Assembly (NCBI RefSeq): GCF_001047375.1
Contig: NZ_LFVU01000006.1
Coordinates: 48,724-112,723, forward strand
DNA: 64,000 nt
Source: Clostridium cylindrosporum DSM 605
GTDB lineage: Bacteria > Bacillota > Clostridia > Clostridiales > Caloramatoraceae
Reading direction: 5' to 3'
Every line of letters begins with the position of its first letter. Within the stretch, counting starts at the first letter, position 1. The position numbers were made by a program, and so were the translations under genes. Below, one piece after another: positions 51,584-61,661 of this stretch. A model generated the notes under the pieces. That model saw only the letters and a program-made list of their open reading frames with translations. It searched no databases and was not told the DNA's origin.

Positions 51584-53950
51584 CTATCTTAATTCCGCTG
51601 ATAACTTTTCTGATAAAGCTTTTACTACACCATCATGAACTTTATTAACTTCTTCATCCTTTAGAGTCTTATTCTCTCCTCTATATACAAGAGCATATGC
51701 AACACTCTTCTTACCACCTGGAATTTGAGCTCCTCTATAAACATCAAATAGCTTAACTTCTTCTAGTATAGCTTTCCCATTTTTCTTAATTATAGCTTCA
51801 ATCTCACCAACAGTTACATCTTCATTAACAAGCATAGCGATATCTCTTGTTACCGCTGGGAATTTTGGAAGCGCCTTATACTTTTTATCCATCTTTGATG
51901 CTTCAAAAATACTTTCTAAATCAAGCTCTGCAAAGAATACTCTATTTTCAAATCCGTAGTTTTCAAGCACATCTGGATGAAGTTCACCAAATGTTCCAAC
52001 AGGTTTATTTCTAACTAGAAGGTTTGCTGTTTTTCCTGGATGGAATGATGGATTACTGCTTTCTCTTTCGAATGCAAACTTAGGAACTGAAAGCTTTTCA
52101 AGTAGAACCTCAACTACTCCCTTTAATTCATAGAAGTCTACATCTCCATACATACCAATAGTAAGCTTTAACTTTTCTTCTGGTAGAGTATCCTCACTTG
52201 GTATATATACCTTTGATACTTCGAATAATAATGCCTCCTTATTATCTCTTGCATAGTTTCTTGATAAGGAATCTAGCATACTTGGCATTGTTGTTGTTCT
52301 CATTAAACTAAAGTCTTCCCCTAGAGGGTTGCTTATCTTAACACAGTTTCTAAGTGAACTATCTTTTTCTACATTTATAGAGTCAAATACCTTAGGTGCT
52401 ATAAATGAATATGTTAATGCTTCATAGAATCCAGATGCAATCATTGTTTCCTTAACTAACTTAGTTAATTTTTGCTCTATTGTCCATGCAGCTTCTACTG
52501 CTTCACCTTTGATTTTAACTGAAGGTATTTTATCATATCCATATATTCTAACTATTTCTTCAGCTACATCTTCTCTTATTCTAATATCTTGTCTAAATGA
52601 AGGTACCTTTATATTTAGAACTTCTTCTCCATCTACTTCCATTCCAAGACTTACAAGTATTTCCTTCATTCTTTCTACACTTATATCTGTTCCAAGGAAT
52701 CCATTTATCCACTTTGGAGTAACCTCAAGGTTTACATCATCAGTTTTAGTTCCATATACATCTATAACATCACTAATAACTTCACCAGCACCAATTAATT
52801 CTATAAGATGGCAAGCTCTATTAATAGCAATTTCACAAAGATTTGGATCAAGATCCTTTTCAAATTTACCTGATGCATCTGTTCTTAATGCAAGCTTCTT
52901 TGATGTAAGTCTAACATTTGTTCCATCAAAGTTAGCACTTTCAAGTACTATAACCTGAGTCGCCTCTGTAACCTCTGAGTTCATTCCTCCCATAACACCT
53001 GCTATTGCAACGCTTTTTTCTCCATCTGCTATAACAAGCATTGATGAATCTAGTGTTCTTTCTACTTCATCAAGTGTTGTAAATTTCTCAGCATCATTAG
53101 CTCTTCTAACTTCAATTTTGCTATCACTAATAAAGTTATAATCAAATGCATGCATAGGTTGACCAAGTTCTATCATAACATAGTTTGTAATATCTACTAT
53201 ATTATTAATTGATCTAACTCCTGCTTCCTCAAGATTTGCCTTTAACCATGCAGGTGATGGTCCAACCTTTACGTTTTTAACCATCTTAGCCATGTATCTT
53301 CTACATAAAGAATCTGATACTTTAACATCAAGGTAATGCTTTATAGTATCCTTATCTTCTTTGTAGCTAAGATCAAGCTCTTTTAAAGGCTTCCCAAATG
53401 TAGCTGCGGCTTCCCTGGCAATACCATATACTCCAAAGCAATCTGATCTATTAGATGTTATCTCAAAGTCTATAATTCCACCATTTAGACCAAGAACTTC
53501 CTTTATATCAGCTCCTATTGGTGTATCCTTATCTAGTATCATTATTCCATGAACTGGCTCATCTACAGGTATAGCTAACTCCTCTTCAGAACAAAGCATA
53601 CCATTTGATTCAACTCCACGAAGTTTCCCCTTCTTTATGCTAACTCCCCCTGGAAGAGTTGACTTATGCATAGCAACTGGAACTATATCTCCTTCGCTTA
53701 CATTTTTAGCTCCTGTTACTATTTGAATATTTTCATCTAGTCCTACATTTATTTGACATACAATTAGCTTTTCAGCATCTGGATGTACATCTATCTTTTC
53801 TATTTTACCTGTTATAACATTAGAAATTTCTTTACCTGTTTCTATAACCTCTTCTGCCTTAGAACCTGACAGTGTTAATGCATCTGCTACATCATTTATA
53901 TTTTCATCTAAATCTACATACTCTAACATCCATTTATATGGAACTTTCAT
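51584..53950 (-). CDS. pheT: Phenylalanine-tRNA ligase beta subunit
   Basis: Forms the (alpha-beta)2 PheRS with PheS. 788 residues, typical length. N-terminal MKVPYKWMLEYVDLDENI; tRNA-binding (EMAP-like) domain near residues 40-150; B3/B4 editing region; MHAFDYNFIS; C-terminal ferredoxin-like anticodon-binding domain with FPAVTRDIAMLVNEDV. The start has TAAGGAGG upstream. It is 13 bases from pheS and is governed by the same T-box leader. Confidence 0.97.
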   Translation of the reverse strand: MKVPYKWMLEYVDLDENINDVADALTLSGSKAEEVIETGKEISNVITGKIEKIDVHPDAEKLIVCQINVGLDENIQIVTGAKNVSEGDIVPVAMHKSTLPGGVSIKKGKLRGVESNGMLCSEEELAIPVDEPVHGIMILDKDTPIGADIKEVLGLNGGIIDFEITSNRSDCFGVYGIAREAAATFGKPLKELDLSYKEDKDTIKHYLDVKVSDSLCRRYMAKMVKNVKVGPSPAWLKANLEEAGVRSINNIVDITNYVMIELGQPMHAFDYNFISDSKIEVRRANDAEKFTTLDEVERTLDSSMLVIADGEKSVAIAGVMGGMNSEVTEATQVIVLESANFDGTNVRLTSKKLALRTDASGKFEKDLDPNLCEIAINRACHLIELIGAGEVISDVIDVYGTKTDDVNLEVTPKWINGFLGTDISVERMKEILVSLGMEVDGEEVLNIKVPSFRQDIRIREDVAEEIVRIYGYDKIPSVKIKGEAVEAAWTIEQKLTKLVKETMIASGFYEALTYSFIAPKVFDSINVEKDSSLRNCVKISNPLGEDFSLMRTTTMPSMLDSLSRNYARDNKEALLFEVSKVYIPSEDTLPEEKLKLTIGMYGDVDFYELKGVVEVLLEKLSVPKFAFERESSNPSFHPGKTANLLVRNKPVGTFGELHPDVLENYGFENRVFFAELDLESIFEASKMDKKYKALPKFPAVTRDIAMLVNEDVTVGEIEAIIKKNGKAILEEVKLFDVYRGAQIPGGKKSVAYALVYRGENKTLKDEEVNKVHDGVVKALSEKLSAELR

Positions 53951-53963
53951 AGTAAAAACCTCC

Positions 53964-54986
53964 TTAGTTAAATTGCTTTAAGAATCTTACATCATTCTCA
54001 AATAGTAATCTTATATCATCAATTCCGTACTTAATCATAACTATTCTTTCAAGACCCATTCCAAAGGCAAATCCACTATACTTTTCTGGATCTATATTAC
54101 CTGCCTTTAATACCTCAGGATGAACCATACCACAGCCAAGGATTTCTATCCATCCTTCCCCTTTACAAACTCTACATCCCTTACCATCACACATAAAGCA
54201 TGATACATCAACCTCTGCTGATGGCTCTGTAAATGGGAAGTGATGTGGTCTAAATTTAGTTTTTATGTTTTCACCAAAGAATCTTTGTACAAATGTATCT
54301 AGTGTTCCCTTAAGATTTGCCATAGTAATATCCTTATCTATAACAAGTCCTTCTATTTGATGGAATATTGGTGAATGTGTTGCATCTACTGCATCTGATC
54401 TATAAACCTTACCTGCTGATATCATTCTTATAGCAGGTTTATTTTCCTCCATATATCTAATTTGCATAGGAGAAGTTTGAGTTCTTAAAACCACATTTTC
54501 ATTAATATAAAATGTATCCTGTTCATCTCTTGCTGGATGGTTCTTTGGAATATTTAATGCCTCAAAGTTATAATAATCCTTTTCAACTTCAGGTCCATCT
54601 GTAATTGCAAACCCCATACCAAAGAATATTTCCTTTATTTCATCAAGAACCTTATTTATAGGATGCATTCCTCCAAGTTCACGTCTTTTTCCTGGCATTG
54701 TTATATCTATTATTTCACTTTGTAATCTCTCATTTTTTTCTTTATTCTTAATAGATTTTAACGCTACTTCAAGTTCTGCCTCTATTTCTTCTCTAACTTC
54801 ATTGGCTATTTTACCAACAATAGGTCTTTCCTCTGCTGATAATTTACCCATACCTCTTAATATTCCTGTAAGTAATCCCTTTTTCCCAAGGTACTTAACA
54901 CGTATTTCCTCTATACTTTGACTATTCTCAGAGGCTTTAATATCTACTATTGCATCGTTTTTTATTTGATTTAACTGATCCTTCAT
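53964..54986 (-). CDS. pheS: Phenylalanine-tRNA ligase alpha subunit
   Basis: Catalytic subunit of PheRS, class II. 340 residues. N-terminal coiled coil; motif 2-type loop PTFXX-like region around [13 protein letters not shown]; motif 3 [18 protein letters not shown] near the C-terminus; active-site [12 protein letters not shown]. The start has AAAGGAGAC upstream. It is the first gene after a T-box leader with a sigma-A promoter. Confidence 0.97.
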   Translation of the reverse strand: MKDQLNQIKNDAIVDIKASENSQSIEEIRVKYLGKKGLLTGILRGMGKLSAEERPIVGKIANEVREEIEAELEVALKSIKNKEKNERLQSEIIDITMPGKRRELGGMHPINKVLDEIKEIFFGMGFAITDGPEVEKDYYNFEALNIPKNHPARDEQDTFYINENVVLRTQTSPMQIRYMEENKPAIRMISAGKVYRSDAVDATHSPIFHQIEGLVIDKDITMANLKGTLDTFVQRFFGENIKTKFRPHHFPFTEPSAEVDVSCFMCDGKGCRVCKGEGWIEILGCGMVHPEVLKAGNIDPEKYSGFAFGMGLERIVMIKYGIDDIRLLFENDVRFLKQFN

Positions 54987-55027
54987 AAAGATAGTCTCCT
55001 TTCTTAATTATGTATACTTTTTTTTAA

Positions 55028-55286
55028 AAATAAAAAAAGCCCTCATCCCGGTAAGGGACGAAGGCTGTATTCTCCGTGGTACCACCCTAATTGGTATATA
55101 TAATACCCACTTAAAGCAATTATAACGATTTTCACCGCCCTAACCTACTAAAAATTCAGATAGGGGACTCCAGAGGGAAACTTCAAAAGGTCCTTCTGCC
55201 GATAAGCTCTCAGTCTATGACTTATCTTTCCTGTACAGGGTATCTTCCTAATGGCCTCTTTCAACGCCGTATATTCTAATTCATAC
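55028..55286 (-). promoter_or_regulatory. T-box leader of pheST
   Basis: tRNA-sensing riboswitch. The hallmark AGGGTGGTACCACGG is at 55074-55088 on the minus strand and can pair with the uncharged tRNA acceptor end. A terminator (AGCCTTCGTCCC with GGGATGAGGGCT, then T7) follows at 55032-55066. Stem I contains GAAGTTTCCC, whose TTC is a candidate Phe specifier codon; the exact specifier is not proven by eye. tRNA-Phe (GAA) is itself encoded at the right edge of the window. Confidence 0.9.
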
Positions 55287-55292
55287 CATACA

Positions 55293-55320
55293 ATTGTATC
55301 ACAAATTAGATATATGTCAA
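55293..55320 (-). promoter_or_regulatory. Sigma-A promoter of the pheST leader
   Basis: Minus-strand TTGACA, a 16-base spacer and TACAAT lie immediately before the T-box leader. Confidence 0.75.
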
Positions 55321-55326
55321 TTATCT

Positions 55327-56100
55327 CTATTTTTTATAAATCCTTTGTCTTAAAGCCTCGTATACTATAACAGAGTTTGCTACTCCAACATTTAAGGATT
55401 CCGCTTCACCCTCCATAGGTATTATAATAAGGTCAGTTGCAAGTGATAGATTCTCATCACTTACACCATTTGCTTCATTACCTAGTATAACCGCTGTCTT
55501 ATTTGAAAAGTTATATTCATATAAAGACTTTTTACCTTGAAGGCTTGTGGCTAATATTTTATAACCATTATTTAAAAGAATATTAGATGTATTACTAAAG
55601 TTATCAGCACTAACTATTGGTATATGAAATATGGACCCCATGGTAGACCTTAACACCTTAGGATTATAAACATCAACTGTTCCCTTAAGAATAATGATTC
55701 CAGATACACCCGCTGCATCACATGTTCTTATTATTGTACCTAAGTTTCCAGGGTCTTGAACACCATCTACAATAACTAATAAATCTCCCATTATTTCTTC
55801 AATAACATGATCCTTTTTAGTACATATAGCAACTACTCCCTGAGGAGATTCTGTATCGCATATATCCCTTAAAATAGAATCCTGTACCTCAAATGAATCT
55901 ACATCTGATTCCAAAACTCTTTCATAACCATTTGTAGAATATATCATATTACTATATAAAACATACTCCGCAGATCCATTTTCAATAGCTGCTTCAACAA
56001 ATCTAATCCCTTCAGCTAAAAAAAGTCCTTCTATTTCTCTATACTTTTTCTTTTTAAGCTTTTGCGCTTTCTTTACTAACTTATTGTCCTTTGATATCAT
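55327..56100 (-). CDS. TrmH/SpoU-family RNA 2'-O-methyltransferase
   Basis: SAM-dependent ribose methylation of rRNA or tRNA. 257 residues. N-terminal L30e-like RNA-binding part (KYREIEGLFLAEGIRFVEAAI); SPOUT knot motifs DGVQDPGNLGTIIRTCDAAG, ILGNEANGVS and IPMEGEAESLNVGVANSVI. The start at 56100 has AGGAAG 6 bases before it; the longer frame would overlap the upstream ktrA gene. The exact position modified (RlmB-like G2251 or another) cannot be known. Confidence 0.88.
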   Translation of the reverse strand: MISKDNKLVKKAQKLKKKKYREIEGLFLAEGIRFVEAAIENGSAEYVLYSNMIYSTNGYERVLESDVDSFEVQDSILRDICDTESPQGVVAICTKKDHVIEEIMGDLLVIVDGVQDPGNLGTIIRTCDAAGVSGIIILKGTVDVYNPKVLRSTMGSIFHIPIVSADNFSNTSNILLNNGYKILATSLQGKKSLYEYNFSNKTAVILGNEANGVSDENLSLATDLIIIPMEGEAESLNVGVANSVIVYEALRQRIYKK

Positions 56101-56110
56101 ATTTATCTTC

Positions 56111-56770
56111 CTATTCGCTGTATTCTTCAATATCCTTAAGTGACTCAGTTCCTCCAATTACAACTAAAATATCTCCCTTTTTAATGTATTCATCAGCTTC
56201 TGGAGAAATATTAATGTCATTTCCTCTTTTTATTGCCATAACATTTATTCCAAACCTACTTCTGATATTTAGATCCTTAAGAGATTTTCCAACCCACTTA
56301 TTAATAGCTGTTACTTCCATTATGCTATAATCCGGAGAAAGCTCTATATAATCTAGTATGTTAGATGAGCACAGGTTATGTGCAACCCTAACTCCCATAT
56401 CACGTTCTGGGAACACTACTCTATCAGCACCTATTTTATACAGAACCTTAGCATGAACCTCATTATGAGCTTTTGCTATTACATATTTTACTCCAAGTTC
56501 TTTTACAAGAAGTGTTGCCATTATACTCGCCTGTACATCTGAGCCTATAGTAATTACAGCAACATCAAAGTTTCTAAGTCCAAGGGCCCTTAGAACACTT
56601 TCATCAGTTGAGTCAGCTTGTACTGCATGTGTAACATCCTGAGAAACTTCCTGCACTACCTCTTCATCAACATCTACTGCTAAAACTTCATTTCCAAGTG
56701 AATAAAGTGTTTTGGCAATACTTGTTCCAAATCTCCCAAGTCCTATAATAACATATTGTTTTGAAGTCAT
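56111..56770 (-). CDS. ktrA: Ktr/Trk potassium uptake regulatory subunit (RCK)
   Basis: Cytoplasmic gating ring of the KtrAB potassium channel. 219 residues. N-terminal RCK Rossmann motif GLGRFGTSIAKTL with NAD/ATP-binding acid VDVDEEVVQ; C-terminal TrkA_C domain of about 80 residues that in Ktr systems binds cyclic di-AMP. The start has AAGGAGG upstream. It follows ktrB by 18 bases, so the two form an operon. Confidence 0.92.
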   Translation of the reverse strand: MTSKQYVIIGLGRFGTSIAKTLYSLGNEVLAVDVDEEVVQEVSQDVTHAVQADSTDESVLRALGLRNFDVAVITIGSDVQASIMATLLVKELGVKYVIAKAHNEVHAKVLYKIGADRVVFPERDMGVRVAHNLCSSNILDYIELSPDYSIMEVTAINKWVGKSLKDLNIRSRFGINVMAIKRGNDINISPEADEYIKKGDILVVIGGTESLKDIEEYSE

Positions 56771-56788
56771 AATCTATCCTCCTTAAAC

Positions 56789-58150
56789 TTAACCAACTAA
56801 AATCTTATCCTCTGGATATTTTATAGTTGTATTTGTTGTTTTTTGTTTATATGCAAATGCTAATACAAGGGTTAGAGGCCCAAGTCTTCCTGCATACATG
56901 GTAATTATTATTGCTATTTTTCCTATTGGAGTAAGTGTTGGAGTAAGTCCAAGAGTTAGCCCAACTGTACCAAAGGCTGATGTTGCTTCATATAGGAACT
57001 GAATAAATGTCCCCTTTTCTGTAATAGATAAAATCATTGTAACAACTATTACAAGCATAAAACTTATAAGTGTTATAGACACGGCTCTATAAACAGAATA
57101 CTTATTTATTCTCTTTCTGAATATTTCAGTATCATCACGTCCATTAATAATACACATTATAGTCATAAAAAGAATCATCATTGTAGTTGTTTTGATTCCC
57201 CCTCCTGTAGAACCAGGAGATGCACCTATAAACATTAAAATTATAGTTAAAAATTGTCCTGCAATTGTCATATCCCCAGTTGAAATTGTATTAGCACCTG
57301 CGGTTCTCGGAGTTACTGATGCAAATATACTTGCTACAATTTTATCTATAATTGATAGATTTCCCATTGTTTTAGGATTATTGTATTCAAAAGCAAACAT
57401 AAGTACTGCACCTAATATAATAAGAAATGCAGTTGTTATTATTACAACCTTTGTATGTAATGTATATTTTCTCCTTCTTTTATGACCAATAACCTCTGCT
57501 ATTACAAGGAATCCTATACCTCCAAGTACTATAAGAGCTGCAACAGTTAAACTGACTATAGAATTTGTCACATACCCTGTGTAACCTTTAAAATCGCCAA
57601 GCAGATCAAATCCTGCATTACAAAATGATGATATAGAATGGAATATACCATAATAAATAGAAGTTCCTATACTATAATCTTTTAAAAACTGTGTAGTAAG
57701 TATTATAGCTCCTATACCTTCTATAGTAAGAGTAATAATCAGTATATAGATAACAAGTTTCACAATCCCTTGTATGCTAAATGCATTATATGCTTCTTGT
57801 ATAATAAGTCTCTCTTTTAAACTAACTCTTTTCCCAAGAATTATAGCAATAAGTGTTGAAAATGTCATAAACCCAAGACCACCGATTTGTATAAGTGATA
57901 TTATAACTACTTGACCAAAAGTGCTCCAATGTGTTCCCGTATCTACAACTACAAGTCCCGTAACACAAGTAGCTGATGTTGCGGTGAATAGGGCATCTAA
58001 AAAGGAAGTTACATCTCCATTTCTAGATGAAATTGGAAGGGTTAAAAGTATAGCTCCTAATAAAATTAGCGCAGCAAATCCTAGTGCTAATATCTGAACA
58101 GGCCTAAGCTTAAAAAATTTATAATTATTTTCTTTACTTTTCAAGAACAT
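56789..58150 (-). CDS. ktrB: Ktr/Trk potassium transporter membrane subunit
   Basis: Ion-conducting SKT-family subunit. 453 residues with 8 or more hydrophobic segments arranged as four M1-P-M2 repeats. Filter-like segments include TATSATCVTGLVVVDT, SISSFCNAGFDLL, TPRTAGANTIS and SAFGTVGLTLGLTP. The conserved glycine of each filter is visible. The start has GGAGGAGC upstream, and the promoter lies 116 bases further up. It is followed by ktrA. Confidence 0.93.
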   Translation of the reverse strand: MFLKSKENNYKFFKLRPVQILALGFAALILLGAILLTLPISSRNGDVTSFLDALFTATSATCVTGLVVVDTGTHWSTFGQVVIISLIQIGGLGFMTFSTLIAIILGKRVSLKERLIIQEAYNAFSIQGIVKLVIYILIITLTIEGIGAIILTTQFLKDYSIGTSIYYGIFHSISSFCNAGFDLLGDFKGYTGYVTNSIVSLTVAALIVLGGIGFLVIAEVIGHKRRRKYTLHTKVVIITTAFLIILGAVLMFAFEYNNPKTMGNLSIIDKIVASIFASVTPRTAGANTISTGDMTIAGQFLTIILMFIGASPGSTGGGIKTTTMMILFMTIMCIINGRDDTEIFRKRINKYSVYRAVSITLISFMLVIVVTMILSITEKGTFIQFLYEATSAFGTVGLTLGLTPTLTPIGKIAIIITMYAGRLGPLTLVLAFAYKQKTTNTTIKYPEDKILVG

Positions 58151-58266
58151 TTACTTGCTCCTCCTAATTGCTTTTAAGTATTAAAGGTGCTATATGGCAC
58201 TATAGGTTTTATTATAAGTTCTAGTATTCCAATATAAAAAATCTTATTACACTGACTATAACAGTT

Positions 58267-58295
58267 ATTCTATCACTGCAAGTATCTATTATCAA
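58267..58295 (-). promoter_or_regulatory. Sigma-A promoter of ktrBA
   Basis: Minus-strand TTGATA, a 17-base spacer and TAGAAT. No recognised cyclic di-AMP riboswitch follows; the leader of about 110 bases is AT-rich. Confidence 0.65.
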
Positions 58296-58340
58296 GTATA
58301 GTATATATTAGCATATTAATAAGAGATTTAGGGTACAAAA

Positions 58341-58363
58341 AAGACCTGATAAAATCAGGTCTT
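58341..58363 (-). terminator. Terminator after rplT
   Basis: A perfect 10-bp stem, AAGACCTGAT with ATCAGGTCTT, 3-base loop, T-run on the minus strand. Confidence 0.9.
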
Positions 58364-58369
58364 AATAAA

Positions 58370-58729
58370 CTATGCGTTTAGCTTTGATTTTGCAACTTCT
58401 GCTAGTTCAGCAAATGCAGCTGCATCATTAATAGCTATTTCTGAAAGCATCTTTCTGTTGATATCAACTCCTGCAATCTTAAGCCCGTTTATCATCTTTG
58501 AGTATGATAAACCGTTAACTCTAGCTGCAGCATTGATTCTTGCGATCCAAAGTCTTCTGTAATCTCTCTTCTTTAGCTTTCTACCAATATATGCTTGGCT
58601 TAGTGCCTTCATAACTGCTTGCTTAGCTATTTTATATAACTTGCTTTTCGCACCGTAATATCCTTTTGCTAGTTTTAATACTTTTCTACGTCTCTTATGT
58701 GAATGAACTGCTCTTTTCACTCTTGCCAT
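58370..58729 (-). CDS. rplT: 50S ribosomal protein L20
   Basis: 119 residues, highly basic. [40 protein letters not shown] and [19 protein letters not shown] are near-invariant. Binds 23S rRNA and, in Firmicutes, the leader of this same operon to repress it. The start has GGAGGGAAC upstream. Last gene of infC-rpmI-rplT. Confidence 0.98.
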   Translation of the reverse strand: MARVKRAVHSHKRRRKVLKLAKGYYGAKSKLYKIAKQAVMKALSQAYIGRKLKKRDYRRLWIARINAAARVNGLSYSKMINGLKIAGVDINRKMLSEIAINDAAAFAELAEVAKSKLNA

Positions 58730-58759
58730 TAGTGTTCCCTCCTTTTCTTACTATCTATT

Positions 58760-58957
58760 TTATACGTAAGGTAATAATTTTCTTACAATCTTAAGTTCAG
58801 CTACGTTTACGTATGTTCCTTTTCTAAGCTTTCTTTTTCTCTTAGATGACTTCTTGTTAAGAATGTGTCTCTTAAAAGCATGAGCTCTCTTGAACTTACC
58901 ACTCGCTGTTTTCTTGTATCTCTTTGCTGCACCTCTATGAGTTTTCATTTTTGGCAT
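58760..58957 (-). CDS. rpmI: 50S ribosomal protein L35
   Basis: 65 residues. [20 protein letters not shown] opening, very basic, standard length. The start has AGGAGG upstream. It lies between infC and rplT in the conserved operon. Confidence 0.98.
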   Translation of the reverse strand: MPKMKTHRGAAKRYKKTASGKFKRAHAFKRHILNKKSSKRKRKLRKGTYVNVAELKIVRKLLPYV

Positions 58958-58978
58958 TTTAGTTTCCTCCTCTCTTAG

Positions 58979-59491
58979 TTACGCCTTCTTAGGAGCCAAT
59001 ATCATTATCATATTTCTCCCTTCCAGCTTAGCTGGCTTTTCTATTACACCCACTTCTGATACCGTTTCAAAAAACTTCTTAAGAAGCTCTGCACCGAAGT
59101 GAGAATGTTCTGCTTCTCTTCCTCTAAATCTAACTGTAACTTTAACTTTATCTCCATCTTTAAGGAACTTTGCAGCATTCTTAGCCTTAACTGCTAAATC
59201 ATTTGCTTCAATAGTCGGGCTAACACGAATTTCCTTCATATTAACAGTTTTTTGTTTTTTTCTAGCTTCTTTGTCTCTTTTTTGTTGTTCGTATAGGTAC
59301 TTTCCGTAGTCCATAACCTTAACTACAGGTGGTTTAGCCTGTGGTGCAATCAATACTAAGTCTAGTTGCTTTCCTTCAGCAATTTCTAGTGCTTCCCTTG
59401 ATGACATGAAGCCAATTGCTTCTCCATCTGGTCCTAGTACTCTGACTTCCTTTTCACGAATCTCTTCATTGATTAAATTTTCTTTACTAAT
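58979..59491 (-). CDS. infC: Translation initiation factor IF-3, AUU start
   Basis: 171 residues beginning at an AUU codon (59491), then SKENLINEEIREKEVRVLG. Perfect GGAGGT seven bases before supports this start. The ATG 78 bases further up would add 26 residues (MCIYIAGGEFHPHYLL) made from the leader RNA and is rejected. N-terminal domain with LGPDGEAIGFMSSREALEIA; linker KKQKTVNMKEIRVSP; C-terminal domain KVTVRFRGREAEHSH. IF-3 rejects non-AUG starts, so the AUU codon gives autogenous control, as in E. coli. Confidence 0.96.
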   Translation of the reverse strand: MSKENLINEEIREKEVRVLGPDGEAIGFMSSREALEIAEGKQLDLVLIAPQAKPPVVKVMDYGKYLYEQQKRDKEARKKQKTVNMKEIRVSPTIEANDLAVKAKNAAKFLKDGDKVKVTVRFRGREAEHSHFGAELLKKFFETVSEVGVIEKPAKLEGRNMIMILAPKKA

Positions 59492-59650
59492 GGTATCCAC
59501 CTCCAGAAATTTAAAACCATATAACAAATAATGCGGATGGAATTCTCCACCCGCAATATATATACACAAATTAGTAATATATCATAATTATTAACCCTAC
59601 AACCCTAATTAGAGTAAGGTGAGAAACGGATGGTTTCTTCTTTTCACTTC
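59492..59650 (-). promoter_or_regulatory. Structured leader of infC-rpmI-rplT (L20-leader type)
   Basis: Two hairpins on the transcript: GAAACCATCCGTTTC (59623-59637) with CCATCCG near its loop, and GCGGGTGG/CCATCCGC (59533-59554). CCATCCG of the first can pair with CGGGTGG of the second over seven bases, so the two folds can exclude each other. This fits an L20-responsive leader, which in Bacillus controls this operon; the identity is inferred from position and folding only. Confidence 0.5.
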
Positions 59651-59654
59651 TAAC

Positions 59655-59684
59655 ATTGTAACAAGTAACCCTTGTTATTGTCAA
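59655..59684 (-). promoter_or_regulatory. Sigma-A promoter of infC operon
   Basis: Minus-strand TTGACA, an 18-base spacer and TACAAT. Confidence 0.75.
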
Positions 59685-59717
59685 CTTTTTTTAATTTTAT
59701 AATTTTATCATTAATTA

Positions 59718-61631
59718 TTATTGGTTAATTGTTCTATTTAGTATTTCTTCCTTAATAGATGCTATAAATTCATCTACTGAAACTGCTCCCATATCTCCCT
59801 TAACTCTTGAACGAACTGAAAGGTTTCCTGCTTCTACTTCCTTGTCTCCAAGTATAATCATATATGGAGACTTTTGAAGTTGTGCTTCTCTAATCTTATA
59901 GCCTATTTTTTCATTTCTTGTGTCTACTTCTACTCTTATATCATTGTCTAATAGCTTTGCTTCAAGATTTTTAGCATATTCATTTGCTCTATCTGTTACA
60001 GGAAGAATCTTTACTTGTACAGGTGCAAGCCATGTTGGGAATGCCCCTGCAAAATGCTCTATTAGTATTCCTATAAATCTTTCTATACTTCCAAATACAA
60101 CTCTGTGTACCATAACTGGTCTATGCTTTTCTCCATCTTCGCCAATGTAATTTAGATCAAATCTTTCAGGTAATTGGAAATCTAGCTGTATAGTTCCACA
60201 TTGCCATGTTCTTCCTAAACAATCTTTTAGCTTAAAGTCAATCTTAGGTCCATAGAATGCTCCATCCCCTTCATTTATCTTATATGAAAGTCCAGCAGCA
60301 TCAAGTGCATCTGAAAGACCATTTGTAGCAGCTTCCCAGTCTTCATCGCTTCCCATTGAGCTTTCTGGTCTTGTTGAAAGTTCAACATTATATTCAAAAC
60401 CAAAAGTTTTATACACTGTGTCAATTAGGTTTATAACTCCTAGTACTTCATCTTTTATTTGTGACTTAGTCATAAATATATGAGCATCATCTTGAGTAAA
60501 TGTTCTAACTCTCATAAGTCCATGTAGAGCTCCTGATATTTCATGTCTATGAACAAGTCCAAGTTCCCCCATTTTCACTGGAAGGTCTCTGTAACTGTGC
60601 ATTCCGCTTTTATATACTAAAATGCTTCCTGGACAATTCATTGGTTTTACAGCATAATCCGCTCCATCAATTTTAGTAAAGTACATGTTGTCTTTATAGT
60701 GATCCCAGTGTCCTGAAGTATGCCAAAGTTCTTCACTTAATATAATTGGAGTTTTGATTTCATTATATTTGTTTTTAGCATGAATCTTTCTCCAGAAGTT
60801 TTCTAGCTCATTTCTCACTACCATTCCCTTTGGATGGAAAAATGGGAATCCAGGTCCTGCTTCATTCATACTAAATAAATCAAGTTCTTTACCTAGTTTT
60901 CTATGATCTCTTTTCTTAGCTTCTTCAAGCATATTTAGATATTCTTCAAGCTCACTTTTCTTTAGGAATGAAGTTCCATATACTCTTTGAAGCATCTTAT
61001 TCTTTTCGTCACCTCTCCAATATGCACCAGCAATTGAAAGAAGTTTTATAGCCTTAACTTTTCCAGTAGATGCTACATGAGGGCCTGCACAAAGATCAGT
61101 AAATTCACCTTGCTTGTAGAATGAGATAATCTCATCCTCTGGAAGGTCTTCAATAAGTTCTACTTTGTATATTTCACCTTGATTCTTAAAGAATTCAATG
61201 GCTTCATTTCTACTCATTTCAAATCTTTCAAGTTCTAGATCTTCCTTAACGATCTTTGCCATTTCCTTTTCAATCTTATCAAGTATTTCCGGTGTTATAG
61301 CAAAATCAGCATCAAAATCATAGTAGTATCCATTATCTATAGCTGGTCCAATTGCAAGCTTTACCTCTGGATAAAGTCTTTTAACTGCTTGAGCCAATAT
61401 ATGTGCACTTGTATGTCTTAATGCTCCCATTCCTTCTTCACTATCAGCTGTTAAAAGTTCTATTTCACAATCTGATGTAATTTCAGTATTAAGATCAACC
61501 ACCTTTGAATTTACTTTAGCTGCAAGTGAAGCTCTAAATAGACCCATGCTTATGCTTTTTGCAACATCAGCAGCAGTTATCTTGCCATCAAATTCTAATA
61601 CTTTTCCATCTTTTAAAGTAACTTTAATCAT
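59718..61631 (-). CDS. thrS: Threonine-tRNA ligase
   Basis: 637 residues. N-terminal TGS domain (MIKVTLKDGKVLEFDGKIT); editing domain with HTSAHILAQAVKRLYP and the zinc-type GPHVASTGK; class II catalytic core with MNCPGSILVYKSGMHSYRDL, RVRTFTQDDAHIF and HRVVFGSIERFIGILIEH; C-terminal anticodon domain. Start 61631 has AAGGAG upstream. A longer frame back to 61739 would read through the T-box and terminator, so it is rejected. Confidence 0.97.
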   Translation of the reverse strand: MIKVTLKDGKVLEFDGKITAADVAKSISMGLFRASLAAKVNSKVVDLNTEITSDCEIELLTADSEEGMGALRHTSAHILAQAVKRLYPEVKLAIGPAIDNGYYYDFDADFAITPEILDKIEKEMAKIVKEDLELERFEMSRNEAIEFFKNQGEIYKVELIEDLPEDEIISFYKQGEFTDLCAGPHVASTGKVKAIKLLSIAGAYWRGDEKNKMLQRVYGTSFLKKSELEEYLNMLEEAKKRDHRKLGKELDLFSMNEAGPGFPFFHPKGMVVRNELENFWRKIHAKNKYNEIKTPIILSEELWHTSGHWDHYKDNMYFTKIDGADYAVKPMNCPGSILVYKSGMHSYRDLPVKMGELGLVHRHEISGALHGLMRVRTFTQDDAHIFMTKSQIKDEVLGVINLIDTVYKTFGFEYNVELSTRPESSMGSDEDWEAATNGLSDALDAAGLSYKINEGDGAFYGPKIDFKLKDCLGRTWQCGTIQLDFQLPERFDLNYIGEDGEKHRPVMVHRVVFGSIERFIGILIEHFAGAFPTWLAPVQVKILPVTDRANEYAKNLEAKLLDNDIRVEVDTRNEKIGYKIREAQLQKSPYMIILGDKEVEAGNLSVRSRVKGDMGAVSVDEFIASIKEEILNRTINQ

Positions 61632-61661
61632 ATCTCTTCTCCTTATCTTGTAAATTAAACA

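Noticed and set aside
59492..59569. Longer IF-3 from an upstream ATG
   Set aside because: It would translate the leader hairpin. The AUU codon at 59491 has a perfect ribosome site and gives the standard protein.
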